Positions 10,350 through 24,011 of a stretch of DNA of 64,000 nucleotides are shown piece after piece. Numbering within the stretch: the first letter of the stretch is position 1; every line of letters begins with the position of its first letter. Location of the stretch: NCBI RefSeq assembly GCF_963678635.1, contig NC_087065.1:18365623-18429622 (forward strand), given 5' to 3'. The notes below the pieces were generated by a model, which saw only the letters and a list, made by a program, of their open reading frames with translations, did no database searches and was not told where the DNA came from. Both the position numbers and the translations under genes were made by a program. Source of the stretch: Symsagittifera roscoffensis. Lineage: Eukaryota; Xenacoelomorpha; Acoela; Convolutidae.

Positions 10350-13300
10350 TGGCGCAGTCCATTGATTCAAATCTGCGGGTAGTTCCAGCCTTTTGGCGAA
10401 ACCATATTGTAGAACCATCCACCCAAGGGACAAATTTGGGGAATGCTCTCCGATTTAGCTATAACGTGTGAAACAGGCATTAACGTGGAACAAGAATGGA
10501 TAAAAGACGTATTCACATTCAATTTGAGAAATTGTGACCTCCAACGCATACTCTTGTCGAAAACGCTAAGCCCAGTGGATGCACTCAACCAGGCAATTAT
10601 TGACGTGACGAGGGCTAACAACAACAGCAGCGGCAAGATGTACAAAAATTTTAAATCTGTAAAAAATCTGAATAAAGTAAAATTAAACCCTTTTATGACA
10701 TTTGGAAATGCTTTTACCAAAGGACACCTGAACGTTGTTCAGCAAAAGAAAAAATGTGTAATATTTCAAAATACAAAGGAATTTTTCGAATACTTTGTAA
10801 ATCAAAAGGGAGAAAGCAAGTTTTAAGTGTGTAGACGAAAATGTATATAATCAGAATTGTCCAAATTTTCCATTGGATCCATATTCGAACCAGGAACAAA
10901 AATTTTGTGGAGTAACAAACGCATGGACAGAAGAAGGAATAAGCGATAATTATGATTACTCGGCGCTGAACATACAAACGATCTATGATGACAACGGCTT
11001 AGAAACGAAGAAATTTGAGAATATCGGATTAGGTGATGACGCAATTGTAAATATGAACTTTCCTGAAAATTTGGCTAGTCCAGTAATTTTTGGAAACATG
11101 TCGTGTTTCATGAGCTAAAACTGAGAGACCCACAGTTGAAGATTCTCCCCGTGCGTAAAAAAATTCGGCCATTATACTGCGGCTCTACTAATGATACAAT
11201 GATTATAATCAGAAAATTCTAGTCATGAAACAGTCCAATTGATGGGTTTCAGAAAAAACTCCATTTTCGATTACTACCGGACACGAGAGAAACATCCTGG
11301 GAAAGACAACTTACTCCGAATCGGAATATAAATCGCGCAGAAGCAATTGCTACCTCAAGTTAACAGCGTATTTCTTCCGGGTTCCCGTAAATCTAATATT
11401 CATTTGAATACATTTTTGAACATGCACAATCATTTCAAAGAATATTTTATCAGAGTAGGAAAAAACCCCATTTCATACGCTTTTTAAACCAATACAAACC
11501 AAGGACACAGGTTAGAAGAGTTCCTATGCGCTTACTTGATTGCATGAAGTCTGACTTAAAAAAAATGGAGAAAGAGGAGCACATCGCAAAATTAGATAAA
11601 TGTGACAAAGATTGATTTATAAGCTCTATCGTCATTAGAAGAAAAAAAGATGGCACAATAAAATTAGCCCAGGACAGTAAATTTTTTTTAAACGAAAACA
11701 AATATCGAAAGCCGACTATACACGAACTTATCGACAACATCGCTCTTCAACTCCCAAATAAAGAATCAGGTGAATTGTGGTTCAGTAGCTTAGATTTAGA
11801 AACGCCTACAGCCAGCTAAAACTACGCGACGATACTTGTAAACAATGTAATTTCAGCATAGTAGGAGGTGAAACCACCGGAGCCTATAGTTTTTAATGGG
11901 ATTCTATGGGTTGGAAAACATTTCAAACAACTTCCAACGGGTGATGAATTCGCTGTTAAAAGACTTCTGTTTACCATTTGCTACATTGATGATACAGTAA
12001 AAGCCGCGAAAGGTTCACTGGAAGAACATAAAGTCATCCTATGGAAAGTTCTGAAAATCTTACAGAGCAAAAGCATAGCAGTAAAAATTGAGAAAAGTGC
12101 TCTTTCATTGATTGGTTAGGGCTTAAGATCTTAAACACGGGAGTAAAACCATTGGTGGGGATATTTGACTCAAAAAAATCTCCCAAACCCGGATAATATT
12201 TCAGAACTCAGATCATTCTTTGGTTCAATAAACCAGTAAATAAAATTCATCTCTAGTATGCCAAACTTCGATTTTGCAATTGAAATTACTCTCGTTCAGA
12301 ATTTTGTACGCGCAGTTGCGTTCCTTTATACTTTTCCAATTTTAATTTCAAACAAACTTTCTTATCCGACAAACCATGTTTCTGTTTTTAAACCATCATT
12401 TTAATCTTTTTTATCAAATTAAAATCAAGAGAGACAGATACGTTTTTTTTAGCTTGTCAAACCTGTACTTAATTGAACATTATCAATACTTTCAGAAAAT
12501 CAAGGAATCTCAAGAAAAATTTAAGAGACTAATGACAAAGCATAATGGTGGGTAAAACTACCATCATCCCTATTACGGACCATTGCTTGAATAGACTAAT
12601 ACTGATGATGACACTCGAAGAAAAAACTCTTAGAGAAATATGGAAGGCATTGGAAGAAGGAAAACCACTAGGATAAATTCAGTGCCTACTTGAAGACTTT
12701 TCAACGGGACATTCATCTGAAAGAAGGACTACTATTCAAAGACAACAATTTGATTGTCCCAGAAACCCTCAGATCCCCCTTCAATACCCTATTGCTCGAA
12801 ACAATCCCCGGACAGTTTGGTACGAAAGCACTGGCGGAGAACATTTCTTGTCTACATTTAAACCGAGAAATTTACCACCAACGAAAAAAATGTGCACCAT
12901 GTATAAAAGCTGGTGAGAGTCTTAAAGTCCTTTTGTGATAGGCTAATACCCGGAAGTTACCTAACGAACAAATAAACCTACATTTCGCAGGTTCATTGGA
13001 TAAAAATTGGGGCACGTCAAAACATTTACTTTCATGCATAGATAGATTTGATAAAACTTCCTTCTGCGAAATTGATAAAAAGTACTTCAGCGTCTTCATT
13101 AATTCCTTTTTCGATGTATTACTGCAACTCACATGGATTTACAAAATCAGTCAGAGTAACCATGGGTCGTGTTTTTTTTCCAATGATTTTCAAAACAACC
13201 TTAGTTCAACGAAATAATCATCCATTTTATGCACAGCCTTCTTAAAACATTTTAATACGTTGCCCAACACCATCTGGAAATCTTTAGTTTCACACGCAAT

Positions 13301-14960
13301 TGATTTCGATAGAACGAACTTGATCATGTCGAAAAAGAGACCTCAAGACTAAGGGCAAGTGATGACACCGAGCACGCTATTTGAGGAGACCTGACAATAA
13401 AGGATACGAGAGCGACTGACAGACAAATCATTGCAGGTCGAACCGAGAGCTCAGTTTTCGAACCCCTTCACTCAAAGATTTAAATGGTATAGGAAGACTG
13501 TGAATAAAAGCGAATATCAACCGTATTTTAAGCCCCTGGGTGGAAAACCCATTTCAGACACGAAACATGTATAACTCTCGATAATGGTCACGTTTTAAGA
13601 CAATCGAACTTTGCATTCCAAGAAACTCAACCATTTGCTCCAATTGAATTTACGTTCCGTACCAAATACTTAAGCTAACAATATTGAGTTAGCAGGGAAA
13701 AGAAAGAGAAACTCGCCATTCAATAGGAAGAACTCAAATGAAGCAGGACCACCACTTTCGAGTAGAACATCGTGCTCATCTCCGTCGAAGAGGCGAAAAA
13801 CGGTTGCTCCCAACGCCAAATGTTTCTATTATGCTAATTCAGATTTGACATTGCCATTAGATTTGGATTATTGGGACAAAATCTTGGAAGACTAGCTGGG
13901 CAGAGACTCTTGGGTTTAATCCAACTCCTAATTGAAAGTTCTTGAGATCATTCAAGATGACATACCTCTACAGAACAACCAATCTCGGACTCCCCATCAA
14001 CAACCCAGGGCACGAGCGAGAACCCAATTGCAAAAGAGAGTTCCTCCGAAAAAACCAAGTGACCCAATCCAAGCCACTCCATTGTGCAGCACATCACGAC
14101 CAAGAAAGAACCCCGAACCTCCAAGGTTCTATAGAGACAGGCGTTTTATCAGGCAATTGTTTCCATTGGCAGCGGCCATATACGTTGATGATTTAGATGA
14201 GCAACCGTTATTTTCGTTTATTTCAATCAACAGAAGCCAAACCACTATTACTTTTGAGTCGTCCTCAGCAATTTTGACACCATTAGCTGATGTTCAAGCT
14301 AGACCAACTTTAGTGGCCGAGACGACACAAAGTTGTCACTGAACCGCATCATTGTTGAACCCGCAACTAGTGGTGTTCGGATCACCGACTCACAAGCTCC
14401 CATTGGAGGACAAAGACGACCAAGAGAAAGATATTTCCTAAATCATTGATACTGAAACTAGAGTGGAGGCGAATCATTTTCATCAAAATTTTAATGCAGC
14501 CGAATAAAACTTTCAAACTCATATGTAATTTACTTTTACGGTTTTTTTTATTTCTACCAATGATTCAACACTATTCACTTGCAAAATCTTAAGCAATACA
14601 GTTTGCTTTACTTAATAGTAGGTACATTAGTCATGTTCTTTAGACCACATTTTTTTAGTTGTTAATTTAGTAAGTGCAACCTTGTCTTATTTGCTTATAT
14701 CTTACTCTTCCCTAATTAAACAATTATTTTTTCTCCCTTTATAATTGTTGTATATATCTGTAATGAATTGTACGTAGCTTGTAAATTGTAATTCATCTTC
14801 ATCTCCGCGTACACTTGTTAATTCTTTTGTATATTCCATGGTGCTGTAAGTTGGATTCTTTTTGTTTCAAACTCCGGAGCCGGTGGGGTGAAGGGAGAAT
14901 GGAGTATATGTGTGATTTTGGCTACTTATTTCATCAAGTTTTTCCTGCATTGGAGAAGGT

Positions 14961-15095
14961 TGTGATCGTGTGTTTTATTTTGTTGACATTGACCTATAGC
15001 GACTAATTAGATACCTGTCAGTTGTGTTCTAACCGAAGTCGCGAAACTTAATGTTCTCTTTTAGTAAATTAGTGGTATTTGAACACTTCTTATTA
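14961..15095 (+). repeat. 3' LTR of element A
   Basis: Begins tgtgatcgtg, parallel to tgtgattgtg at 10161, and ends cttatta. Beyond it the sequence resumes the duplicated host block, which fixes the right border of the element. Confidence 0.65.
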
Positions 15096-15255
15096 AGAGT
15101 TGTTTGTTTTCAATAAAAAAAATTTTCTAGTTACTTCTGGAGAGATTTAGGTGGAGAGTAATAAATATTATAATTTTAATTGTTATTACTTTTTAAATGA
15201 AATTTTCCGTCTGTATTTTTTCAATAAGTCCGAGGAAAAGTTGTCAGATTTTCAG

Positions 15256-15352
15256 AAACTACCTCGTGATAACAAAAAAACTTGACCCACAGTCGTTGGG
15301 TGAACTCTTTGCTGCTCTCTTTAGGAGGGTTAGCAACATGTCGAGAAACCTG
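15256..15352 (+). CDS. Open exon 3 of the EF-hand-like gene (copy 2)
   Basis: Bounded by ttttcag and gtaagc. It encodes NYLVITKKLDPQSLGELF followed by AALFRRVSNMSRNL. Its phase (one base completes the split codon) is exactly what exon 2 of copy 1 would need, which supports it as a real former exon. LDPQSLGELFAALF resembles the entering helix region of a troponin-C EF hand (for example FIPTTCLKEILKEL). Here the upstream exons are broken, so this is probably an orphan exon of a pseudogene, though still open. No convincing later exon was found before 16075. Confidence 0.4.
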
Positions 15353-16075
15353 GTAAGCTCGAATCATTTAACGTTTTAAAGGAGTAAATACAAATGTTTG
15401 ATTTTGTAGAGTGAAGCGGGAACCGAACTTTTATCAAAAAGAAGGAAACTATATTCAAAAACCTTCGTTTTTTTTTGTTTAGCTTAAGTATTGCAATGGG
15501 ATCCACGAGATTTTTTGTGGCAAAATTGGTGTACAAGACTTACAAATTGAGCTTGTTTTATTTATTAATTAGAAGCTTGTTTTGTTCATCTTGTTTGATG
15601 TTTTACTGAAATATTTTGTCTTGATTGAAAAATTCCGATTTATGTTTCTTTTTGTTTTCAGTGTTTTGTAATGAGTGGGTTATGGAGCAGAAAAAAATTT
15701 TCTTGATAAAATTTGAAAGTTTTTCTGAAGCAAAAGTTCTTAAAACATTGATAACTTCAGTTTCTTTACTCAAATTTGAAAATCAGCAATACATCTTTTT
15801 TATCTCATCGTAAAAATCAAAATAACGTCTACAGCAGTTGCATTAAAAAGTCGAATATATACTTAAAGAGAAAAATTTTAATGAAAGACAGCTTTCGAGG
15901 GAGCGAGCGAGAATCTTCCGTTCAGTCCACAGATAAAACTCCGCTGAACGCACAAAAATTCGAAAACACAACCCACGGAATTTTTTCTTCAGCTTTGTTA
16001 TTCACAGATCCTTTTGTCTATAACTCAACTGCGACAACCTTCTGACAAGCCTTGATAAGTTTTCGCCTATTCCGT

Positions 16076-16999
16076 TCTGATGGTTTCATTAACCACTTTG
16101 TTCTTCTTTATGTAAGTGCCGATGATCGGCACTCGAGCCGAAGTTGAAGTCGCAACTTAAGAGGGCGCAAAGCCGCAAAATAAATTGAGAAAAAACGCAT
16201 TATAGCTAAAAAAAAACAAAGGGCCCACAATAACCCGAAGGATGCATGGAGCCGCAACAAAAATTTGAAAATTTTTGAAAATTTTGTACAGAAGTTTGAG
16301 CTTTAAAAAGAGCAACTCTCTATCAGAGTAATGCATTATACAACATCGATTCTTCGAATATCGAAGTTGAGGACTAATACAGAACTCGACTAAGACCATT
16401 TACCCGAGACAGAGGGTTTGGATCCTACAATGGGAAAAACACCTTTGAGCACGATCAAAATAGTTTCAAGGAACTCGCGCAATCATTGCAAAATAAATCG
16501 CAACTTCAAGCGACCATCGCATGAGCATTTTGCAACCACTGGGTCCATTGCAACAAATATAAAGGTTTAATACAAAGATTCACGGAGATCTTTTAAAAAC
16601 ATATCTCAATTTTGTTAGTGACGCAGTGTTTCGATCCATCCATTTAGGTCGAGCTAAATTGCAAAGAGTTTTCTTGCCCGTACAATGTCGCGCAGGTTTT
16701 TTTTGTGCTGTGAGAAACGCGTACTTTCTCCTTTAGGTCTCGCTAACTTTTGTAGATTTTCTTATGTCGCAACATACCCAATTAGGAAATCGCAAAAAAC
16801 CCAACATGAACTCTTAGTCGAGATGGTTACCCAATAAAATGCGTACCTGGTTTTTCTCCACCTCATAAGCCATTCTACCTATGGATCTTTTCAAACCATT
16901 CCGCTTAATAACCAAAACATTTCCATGTAAATCTGTCAGTCAAAATTGTTGGGTCCCTTCTCAGCAGTTCCCCCCTTACAATAAATCATATGGCATATG
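16076..16999. other. Intergenic, no gene seen
   Basis: A 17-bp palindrome (gtgccgat/atcggcac) lies at 16116-16132, and several cgcaact / cgcaaa phrases recur, but there is no gene-like frame. The segment ends with the ATATG target copy (16995-16999) of the BEL/Pao element. Confidence 0.5.
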
Positions 17000-17147
17000 T
17001 ATTCAAGACAATTTGATGAACATCTCTTGAATGTCACTTTGTTGAAGTCAAATTTATTACCCATTAGTTCGGAACAAATCATGCTATTATTAAAAGATTT
17101 TGCCGCATTTTTCTTTAATTCATGTGAGACAATTCATGTCATGAATA
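17000..17147 (-). repeat. 3' LTR of BEL/Pao element
   Basis: Partner of 24012-24159, with the ATATG target copy immediately to the left. The internal sequence next to it is purine-rich on the minus-strand side, as expected before a 3' LTR. Confidence 0.9.
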
Positions 17148-20100
17148 TCCTCGGGGGAGGGAGATCTTATTTGGAACCGAAGGGGAAGGAGTTGAGCCAA
17201 GTTTTTTTGTTGTTGTTGTTGTAATACAATTAAAGTGGTCTTAATCTTCTTTTTTGGGGTTACGAGGGCAAGTTTCACCGCTGGTCTCGTTAAAGTACCT
17301 AGGGCTGTTTTCAGTTTACACGAGCGCGCGATGCCATCCGAGCCGGTAAAAACTTCTAACACTCGACCCAGTGGCCAGATGCCTCGTGGTGTAAAGTCCT
17401 CAAGTATCCACACGAGGTTATCCTTTTCGAGTGGTTCCTCGGGTTGCGTCCATTTAGTCCTTCTGATGAGAGTCGGAGCGTACTCTTTAAGTAGACGCCT
17501 CCAGAAGCTGTCAAGTCTATCTTTTGCTCGCTTCCAGGACTTGTTGGACAGTTTAATGGTAGATGCTTCGTAGAAGGCTGCTGCTGGAGCGTAGACGAAT
17601 GGACGACCCATTAAGAAGTGGTTGGGTGTCAGTGGAAGGTCGTCGTCAAGGTCGCTACTGACATGAGTTAGCGGACGTGAATTGAGGATTGCCTCGGTCT
17701 CGGCTACGATAGTAGCAAATAGATCTCTTGATAGTCGATCAGAACCGAGATTTAGTAAGAATGCTCGTTTTATCAATGAGACGAGTCACTCCCACACGCC
17801 GCCAAAATGGGCGGCAGCCAGAGGATTTAGGCGCCATTCAACATTGTGGATTTGTAGCGTTTCAGTTAGGGTGGTTTCGTTGAAGTTGATTGGTTCTGAG
17901 CGTAGTTGTTTACGCGCGCCGACGAAGTAAGTAGCGTTGTCAGAGATTAAAAGCTTAGGTGTGCCTCTCCTAGCAATAGAACGTCTAATTGCCGTTATAC
18001 AGTTGTTCGTAGTAAGGTTGTCTGTCGATTCCAGGTGAACCGCGCAAGTAGAGAGGCATGTGAAGAGGCAAATATAGCTTTTTTCAGTTGTATCCTTTGT
18101 TGCTATGTAGAATGGCCCGATATAGTCAATTCCTGTGTTTTTGAACGGAAATGGGTCGTCAGACGGATCGTCGAAACGAGTTGGCGGCAAATCGGCCATG
18201 AGTGGATGTAGCCCTTTGCTTTGGAATCTTCTGCAGAGAAAGCAGTTATGTTTTATCTGTCTGAGTGTTTTTCGGAGCCCAATGATGACAAAACTTTGTT
18301 GCAGGTAGTTGCGAATGTACTCAGTGCCGTGGTGCATGCAGCGGCGATGAGCGCTCTCGATCATCATACGCACAATTGGGTCCTTTGCGTTAAGAATTAT
18401 TGGATACTTTGTTGCGTCCGGTAAAGGTGAGTTTCGTAGTCGTCCTCGTGCGCGAATAACACCGTTGTCGAGAAAAGGTGACAGCTGTTGCAGTTTGTCT
18501 TTGTTTTCAACTTGTTGCTTGGTTCGTAGTTGATTGTAGGTGTCACCAAAGGTTTCTTCCTGGGACTGTTGATAAAGGAGGAGCTTAGCTTTTTCTAGGT
18601 CTTCCATAGTGGTAGAACGTTTGCGGTTTCCCTTAAGTGTATCGACAAAAACTATAACCCGAGCTGTGACTCGAACTAATCGAAACCAATCTGAAAACCT
18701 GGAAGAATCGATTAATGGTGTAGTTGAGGGGCTAACCCTTGTAGCATTACTTTGTTCCATTATTTCGTTGGTCCCCCAAATAGGCTCATTGTTGAGTAGA
18801 AATTGTGGTGCATCCAACCAGAGCTTTGCTACGTCTTTAAGTTCAATTCCTCGTGTAGCACTGTCTGCTGGGTTGAGTCTACCAGGTATGTGTTTCCATT
18901 GTTCGGCTTTGCATAAAGTAAGTATTTCACCAACTCTGTTTGCGCAGTAAGTTTTCAGTTTACCAGGTGAAGCAATCCAGGACAAAACAGTAGTGCTATC
19001 CGTCCAAAAGTGAGTGGAGTGGGGCTTTAATCGCATTTCATCAGTAGCGAACTTGCATAGCCGAGCACCCATAAGGGCGGCTTGTAATTCCAGTTTAGGA
19101 ATGCCCTCTTGATTCAGTGGTGCTACCTTTGTTCTGCCAATCAAGAAAGTAGCATGTATGCCAGAGCTACAAGCAGTTCGGAAGTAGATGCACGTAGCCA
19201 TTGCGTCTTGCGACGCGTCGCAGAAAATATGAAGCTGTATATCACTAGGTGACAGCTGTGGACCAAGTAAGCGCGGCAGTCTAACAGGGGGTACTTGTTT
19301 GCATTGGTCAACCCATTTGTCAATTATCGGAACAAAGTCACTGGGCACAGTTTCGTCCCAAGAGATACCAGACTTCCACAAGTTTTGCAGAAGAATTTTG
19401 AGTTTTATGACAAACGGCGCTAGGATGCCTAAGGGGTCGAAAACCCTTGCTACTGTAGAGAGAACTGTTCGGAGTGTAGACGATGTAGTATTATTTAGCT
19501 TGGTTGTTGGTTGCACGAACATCGTATCGTCAGTTGTGTCCCATTTGACACCCAGAACACGATGCACTGTAGCATTAGGGGAAACTTCGCCTCCATCAAT
19601 GGAGTAGATCGCGTCATTAGTGTTAGATACGAACTTAGTTAGGTTGAATCCCCCCTGTCTTAGGGAGGATTTTAGTTGCGTAGTAGAGTCTCTAGCCTCG
19701 TGTGTCGTGTTGAACGAGTGAACGAAGTCGTCCATGTAAAAGCTTTTGTGAAGCAGTTGAGCAATACTGGGTTTGGTTATGCAGTAATCGGTAGCTGTTT
19801 GATGAAGCGCAAAGATGGCAATGGATGGTGAGCATTTTGCACCAAAGATAAGTCGCGTGTATTGGTATTGTTTGATACCATTTTTAGTAGGCCAAAGGAA
19901 GCGAAGCGCATTTTGATCTTCATCTTTAATACCTATTTGCATAAACATACCTTCAATATCCGCTGATACAGCCACAGGTTTTTCCCGGAATCGTAGTAGA
20001 AGTCCAAACATGTTGTTCAGGAGGTCAGGTCCAGTTTCGAGGCAAGAGTTCAGCGAGACGCCTTTGTACGTTGAGGCGGCGTTGGCCACTCTGCGTACCT

Positions 20101-22999
20101 TTCCGGGCTTGTTTGGATTAGTTACAGGGTGATGTGGGAGGTACCAAAGTAATTCAGGTTGTGGGTATTGGAAAGTAACGGGCTTGACGTAGTTATTTTC
20201 CAGGTCGGTAGTAAGCGATTTCTCATAGAGTTGCATGGTTTCAGGGTCTTTTCTGAGCCGTTTTTGTAGCGATAGCAGTTGAGCTTTAGCTACCGGATAA
20301 TTGTTTGGCAATTTTATTTCGTTTTTCCAGAGCAGATTTATTTTGTAGCGATCTCCATCGTGCTCAATACTTTTTTCCATAAATCTTAGTTGTCGTTTGC
20401 TTTTATCAGAGTATGTAGCTTTGTTATCTTCCTGGATGCCTGATCCTTCTACTTTCCAGAAATTTTCCACTAATTCAGTGAGATTAGCGTCTTCTTGATC
20501 ATTTAAGTCAATGAAGTTAGTTGAGTGTGAACTTGGTCCGGAACTATTAGATTTCTGGTTGAGTGGGCCAGTGATCGTCCAACCTAGTAGGTTTTTTACA
20601 GCGTAGGGGGTGCCTGTAGGACCTTTTCTGATATCGCGCTCCGCTATATTCCAGAAAGCATCTACGCCAAGCAAAATTTGAACTGTGTTGTCGCCTAGTT
20701 CAGGAAAGTTGACATGTCGAAGGTGATTGTAGAGTGAGCACGTTTTGTTAAGGTTGTTTGCGTCGATAGCGTCAAAACTCAGAGCTTCAACTGAATAGAC
20801 TGATTGTAGGGTGAAAGTAGGTTTTGTAGCGTTATGTGGTCCGATACTAAGCCGGACCAGCGAGGAAGACACTTTGTCCTTACTGAAAGCACCTCGTACG
20901 CTAAGCTGTAGTTGTTGGCTTGGTTTGCACTGAAGTGTTTCAGCTGTTTTGCTGAGGATATATGAGCAGCTGCTGCAGTTGTCGAGTATGGCGTAGCAAT
21001 CTAGTTTGATGCCATTGTTAAACAGTGTTACCGGCATAAATTGTAACTGATTTCTGATGTTGTTTATATTTTGGATTGGATCCTCAGCTTGTTCCGAGGG
21101 CTTGGTTACTGTAGTGCCAAGCTGCATGTTATTTGATTTTTGGTTGTGCGTTTGAAACGGTTTTTTGTCGATGTGTAGAGTTGAATGGTGTTTCCCTCCG
21201 CATTTGTTGATGAAACATCGCTTAGACGATGTGAATTCACTAAATCTGTGTTGGCCTAAGCAGTTGAAGCACAGCTTATGTTGCTTCACCAGCTCTGCCC
21301 GTTGACCTACGGGAAGTTTCAAAAAGTCCGGACATTTTCCAACGTAGTGAACTTGGTTATCTATTGGACATGTTAAAGTTGTTGGTCTTGCTGATATGCC
21401 TGAAGATTTGTCGTAGTTTTGCCTGGACATAGAAGTAAATTGGTTGGGTCGGCTGTCGGGTTGTTGTTGCTTCATAGAATGGCGATTTCGTCCCGCTTGG
21501 TTTGGAGTCGACGGGTCTATGTCCAGGATCTCGCATGCTCGCGAGTAGTTATTGAGGTACTGCGTCAAGTCTTTGAGTGTAGCATAATCGAGATCGTGCA
21601 GCACGCAGTGTTCTTCCCACTTCATTAGTAGAGTTACTGGGAGTTTTGATCGAGCAAGTCGAGTCAGGTTACTAGAATTTAGATCAGCGGTGTAGCCGTT
21701 GAGTTCGAAGTTGTGGATTAGTTTCCGTAGGAAAGCAGCGTATCTTATGAAACCCTGTGGTTCGCTTAGTATCAATTTGTCAAACTTTTCAAGTTCCCTG
21801 ATGAACGCTGACACCACATATTTTGGGTTACCGTATGTACGCACTAATTCAAGTATTGCCTGTTCATACTGAGAAGAATTGGTTCCGTAGCTCTCTATTA
21901 AAGATTTAGCATTATCAGTGCATAATGACTGCAAGTAAGTTATTTTTTCAACCGGGCTTAGGCGTGGGTTGTTGCCAATCGCAGTCTGGAAGAGTTCGAA
22001 CCAGTTGTTCCACTCCAGTGGGTTGCCGTCAAACTTTTGTAGTTTTATATCTGGCAATTTGAATCCTTTCAAACTGTAGTTGATGGCAGTGGTCGGATGA
22101 CTGGTAGTGTGGTTGGTGATTTGTCTTTGTTCATTATCGAAAAGGCTGTTGCGTTGTTGTTCGTGTGATTGTAGGATAGTCCTATGATGGTCGTTAAAGT
22201 GGTTGGTAACGAACTGTTCAGATGTAGTAGCAGGACTATTTGCAATTGAAGTTGTTAGCAGACCATATCGAATATTGCCAGTTGACATCTGGGCTTCAAG
22301 TCTTGAGTTGTCGTTCCAAATGTGATTTTCATTGGAAACTGGTGGAGGCGAGAAGTTGTATCGTAGTGGAGCTCGAAAGTTGAAAGTACACGGGTTTGCA
22401 GACGGTGAGACTGATCTGAAATCAGTTGTAGAAGTAGTGATGACACCGTTGACTGTCTGATCCATAGCTCTGTTGGTTCCCGGTAAAGGTGGGAAACTGT
22501 AGCGTTGGGGAGCGTCTAAGTCGAATGTACTCAAGCCGTAGGTGGATGTGTAAGTTGAGAAGTCGGCAGCCGTAGTACTGATGAAGTTGTTGGCCAAGTT
22601 TTCAGTAGTATTTGAGCTTCTTACTGGTACACTAGCTGTTGCAGATGTGCCTTGCACTCTAAGTGGACTGTTAGACCTTGTGGAAACTGAACCATCGTTT
22701 GTTAAGACCTTTTCGTATTTTCTAACATTGATTAGTAGGTCGCACTTTCGTTTTCGTAGCGTTGAAGCAGTGTTGAGGCAGTCTTGTGCTTCCTGAGTAG
22801 AAAACGCGGCTAAGTCGTCTGCGAGCGTATCAAGCAGATCAAAACAAGTGGTTATCTCCTCAAAACTGAGTTTAACGCACTCGATTTCGCTTGAGTTGGC
22901 TATTTGCCTCGTTACTTCTTCCTCAAGCTCCTCGAAAGTACTGTAGCGGCGTCTCCATTGATTGAGTAGCTGTTGTAAGGACGGCTTTGTTGGAGCCAT
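17120..22999 (-). CDS. BEL/Pao gag-pol coding region (mobile element)
   Basis: In order on the minus strand: a gag-like N-terminus with a DUF1759-type segment (IKLQKFDGNPLEWNNWFELF); a Cys/His knuckle region (KLCFNCLGQHRF); an A17/DUF1758-type protease region (YAILDNCSSCSYIL); RT with the YMDD core near 19735; RNase H (HIFCDASQDAMATCIYF, then LELQAALMGARL); integrase with an HHCC zinc region and a DDE core (LLISDNATYFVGARKQL); and a DUF5641-type C-terminal module (LEKDNLVWILEDFTPRGIWP) near 17250-17420. This domain order is diagnostic for BEL/Pao. It is a mobile-element coding region with about one break, not a host gene. Confidence 0.92.
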
Positions 23000-23744
23000 T
23001 CAAGAAAGTAGTACAAAGAGTAGAAAATATGTATTAAAAGTTTACGAGCTCGGATGGCAGCGATCGCAAAGTAGTTCCGGTAATGAAGCTTTTATTCTGA
23101 GCTTTCTCAAGGTTTTTACTATAAGTTACGTTTAATTTTTTGTTAAAGTCAACCAGCCAGAGGGTTAACCCGGTGGTTAATTAAACAAAGTGAGCTACAG
23201 CTCACGCAGTTATGAGCTTTTTAATTAAGGTTAAGGACTAAGCGGTGAAACTTAATTTTGAGACTTTCAAAATTTTTGTAGAAAGTTTTGTAGATGTGGC
23301 TAGTAAAACCTTTTGTAGTTATGGGTTTAAAGAAAACGTTTCAGAAAAAATGGGCCATTGAAAATTCGCAGCAGCTAGTTTTGGGCTAAAAGATTTTGGC
23401 TATCAGTATTTTTTTTGTGTGTTTAGGTACTACCTTAATACCCCGAGGATTAAAATCAAATTGACCAATTCAGCACTAAGATTTCACATTGCAGGTTGTA
23501 GATTTTGTAAAAAAAAACTCTACGAAATCTTAGCACATTTAAAAAATCTAGCACAGTGTGGGTTTTGGCTGACAAGTACAAGCACAATGATTTATGATTG
23601 AGGGGGAGATTTACTGAAAATTTTATTCAGGCCTGTTTTTTTTTCAGTTTTTGGTCTAGAAGTTTTGTAGATTGACTATAGTTTTCAAGCATAAGCACAA
23701 AATGGATGTGAAAAAAAATGTTTTTGAAATGGATCTAGCCTGAC

Positions 23745-23910
23745 TTGGCACTTGAGGTAGACCGGCACTTGGGCTCTGACTATGGCACTTTTGGTAGACC
23801 GGCACTTGGGCTCTGACTATGGTACTTGGTAGACCGGCACTTGGGCTCTGACTATGGCACTTTTGGTAGATTGGCACTTGGGTTCTGACTATGGCACTTG
23901 AGGTAGAACC
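23745..23910 (-). repeat. 36-bp tandem repeats in the BEL/Pao leader
   Basis: Units start near 23759, 23796, 23831 and 23868 (spacing 37, 35, 37) and share gaccggcacttgggctctga and ctatggcac. On the minus strand they sit in an open frame that begins at the LTR/primer-site junction and would encode repeats of the type QKCHSQSPSAGLP. It is unclear whether this leader frame is translated. Confidence 0.75.
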
Positions 23911-24011
23911 GCTGGTTGGGTCCTGGGCTGCGCCTTGAAGTTGAGGGGGGCTGAGTTGTCCCTGTTGACTTACTGTAGACTTCGATATCTTTTTCAAGTT
24001 TGGTCGCCAAA

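Larger units (their letters stand above)
10161..15095 (+). mobile_element. Element A: old Ty3/gypsy retrotransposon
   Basis: Diverged LTRs (10161-10349 and 14961-15095) begin tgtgat and end cttatta. The primer site ggcgcagtc follows the 5' LTR. Recognisable parts in order: gag (about 10349-11120), protease/RT (about 11240-12240, with a YIDD core near 11982), the zinc-binding part of integrase (about 12690-12940), a later integrase segment (about 13250-13500) and a Lys/Ser-rich tail (to about 14460). The protein fragments match element B, so A and B are one family. It is a broken fossil with many interruptions, the oldest of A-C judging by its LTRs. No clear target duplication remains. Confidence 0.75.
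9092..16075 (+). repeat. Segmental duplication, copy 2 (split by element A)
   Basis: Copy 2 covers about 9092-10160 and 15096-16075 and is interrupted by LTR element A (10161-15095). The two halves match consecutive parts of copy 1 (about 5139-7050 and 7050-8070, leaving out the foldback insertion at 5780-6705). The interruption shows that the duplication is older than the insertion of A. Confidence 0.65.

Noticed and set aside
10443-10826. Host gene suggested by a 127-codon frame
   Set aside because: It lies in the gag region of element A and resembles the matching region of element B, so it belongs to the fossil.
13932-14342. Independent Pro/Arg-rich gene
   Set aside because: It falls in the tail region of element A, just before its 3' LTR, and has the charged low-complexity look of the B and C tails.
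16116-16132. 17-bp palindrome gtgccgatgatcggcac as an operator
   Set aside because: Short enough to occur by chance, with no neighbouring gene to regulate.
18221-22796. Plus-strand frames within 18221-22796
   Set aside because: They are opposite-strand shadows of the BEL/Pao coding region.
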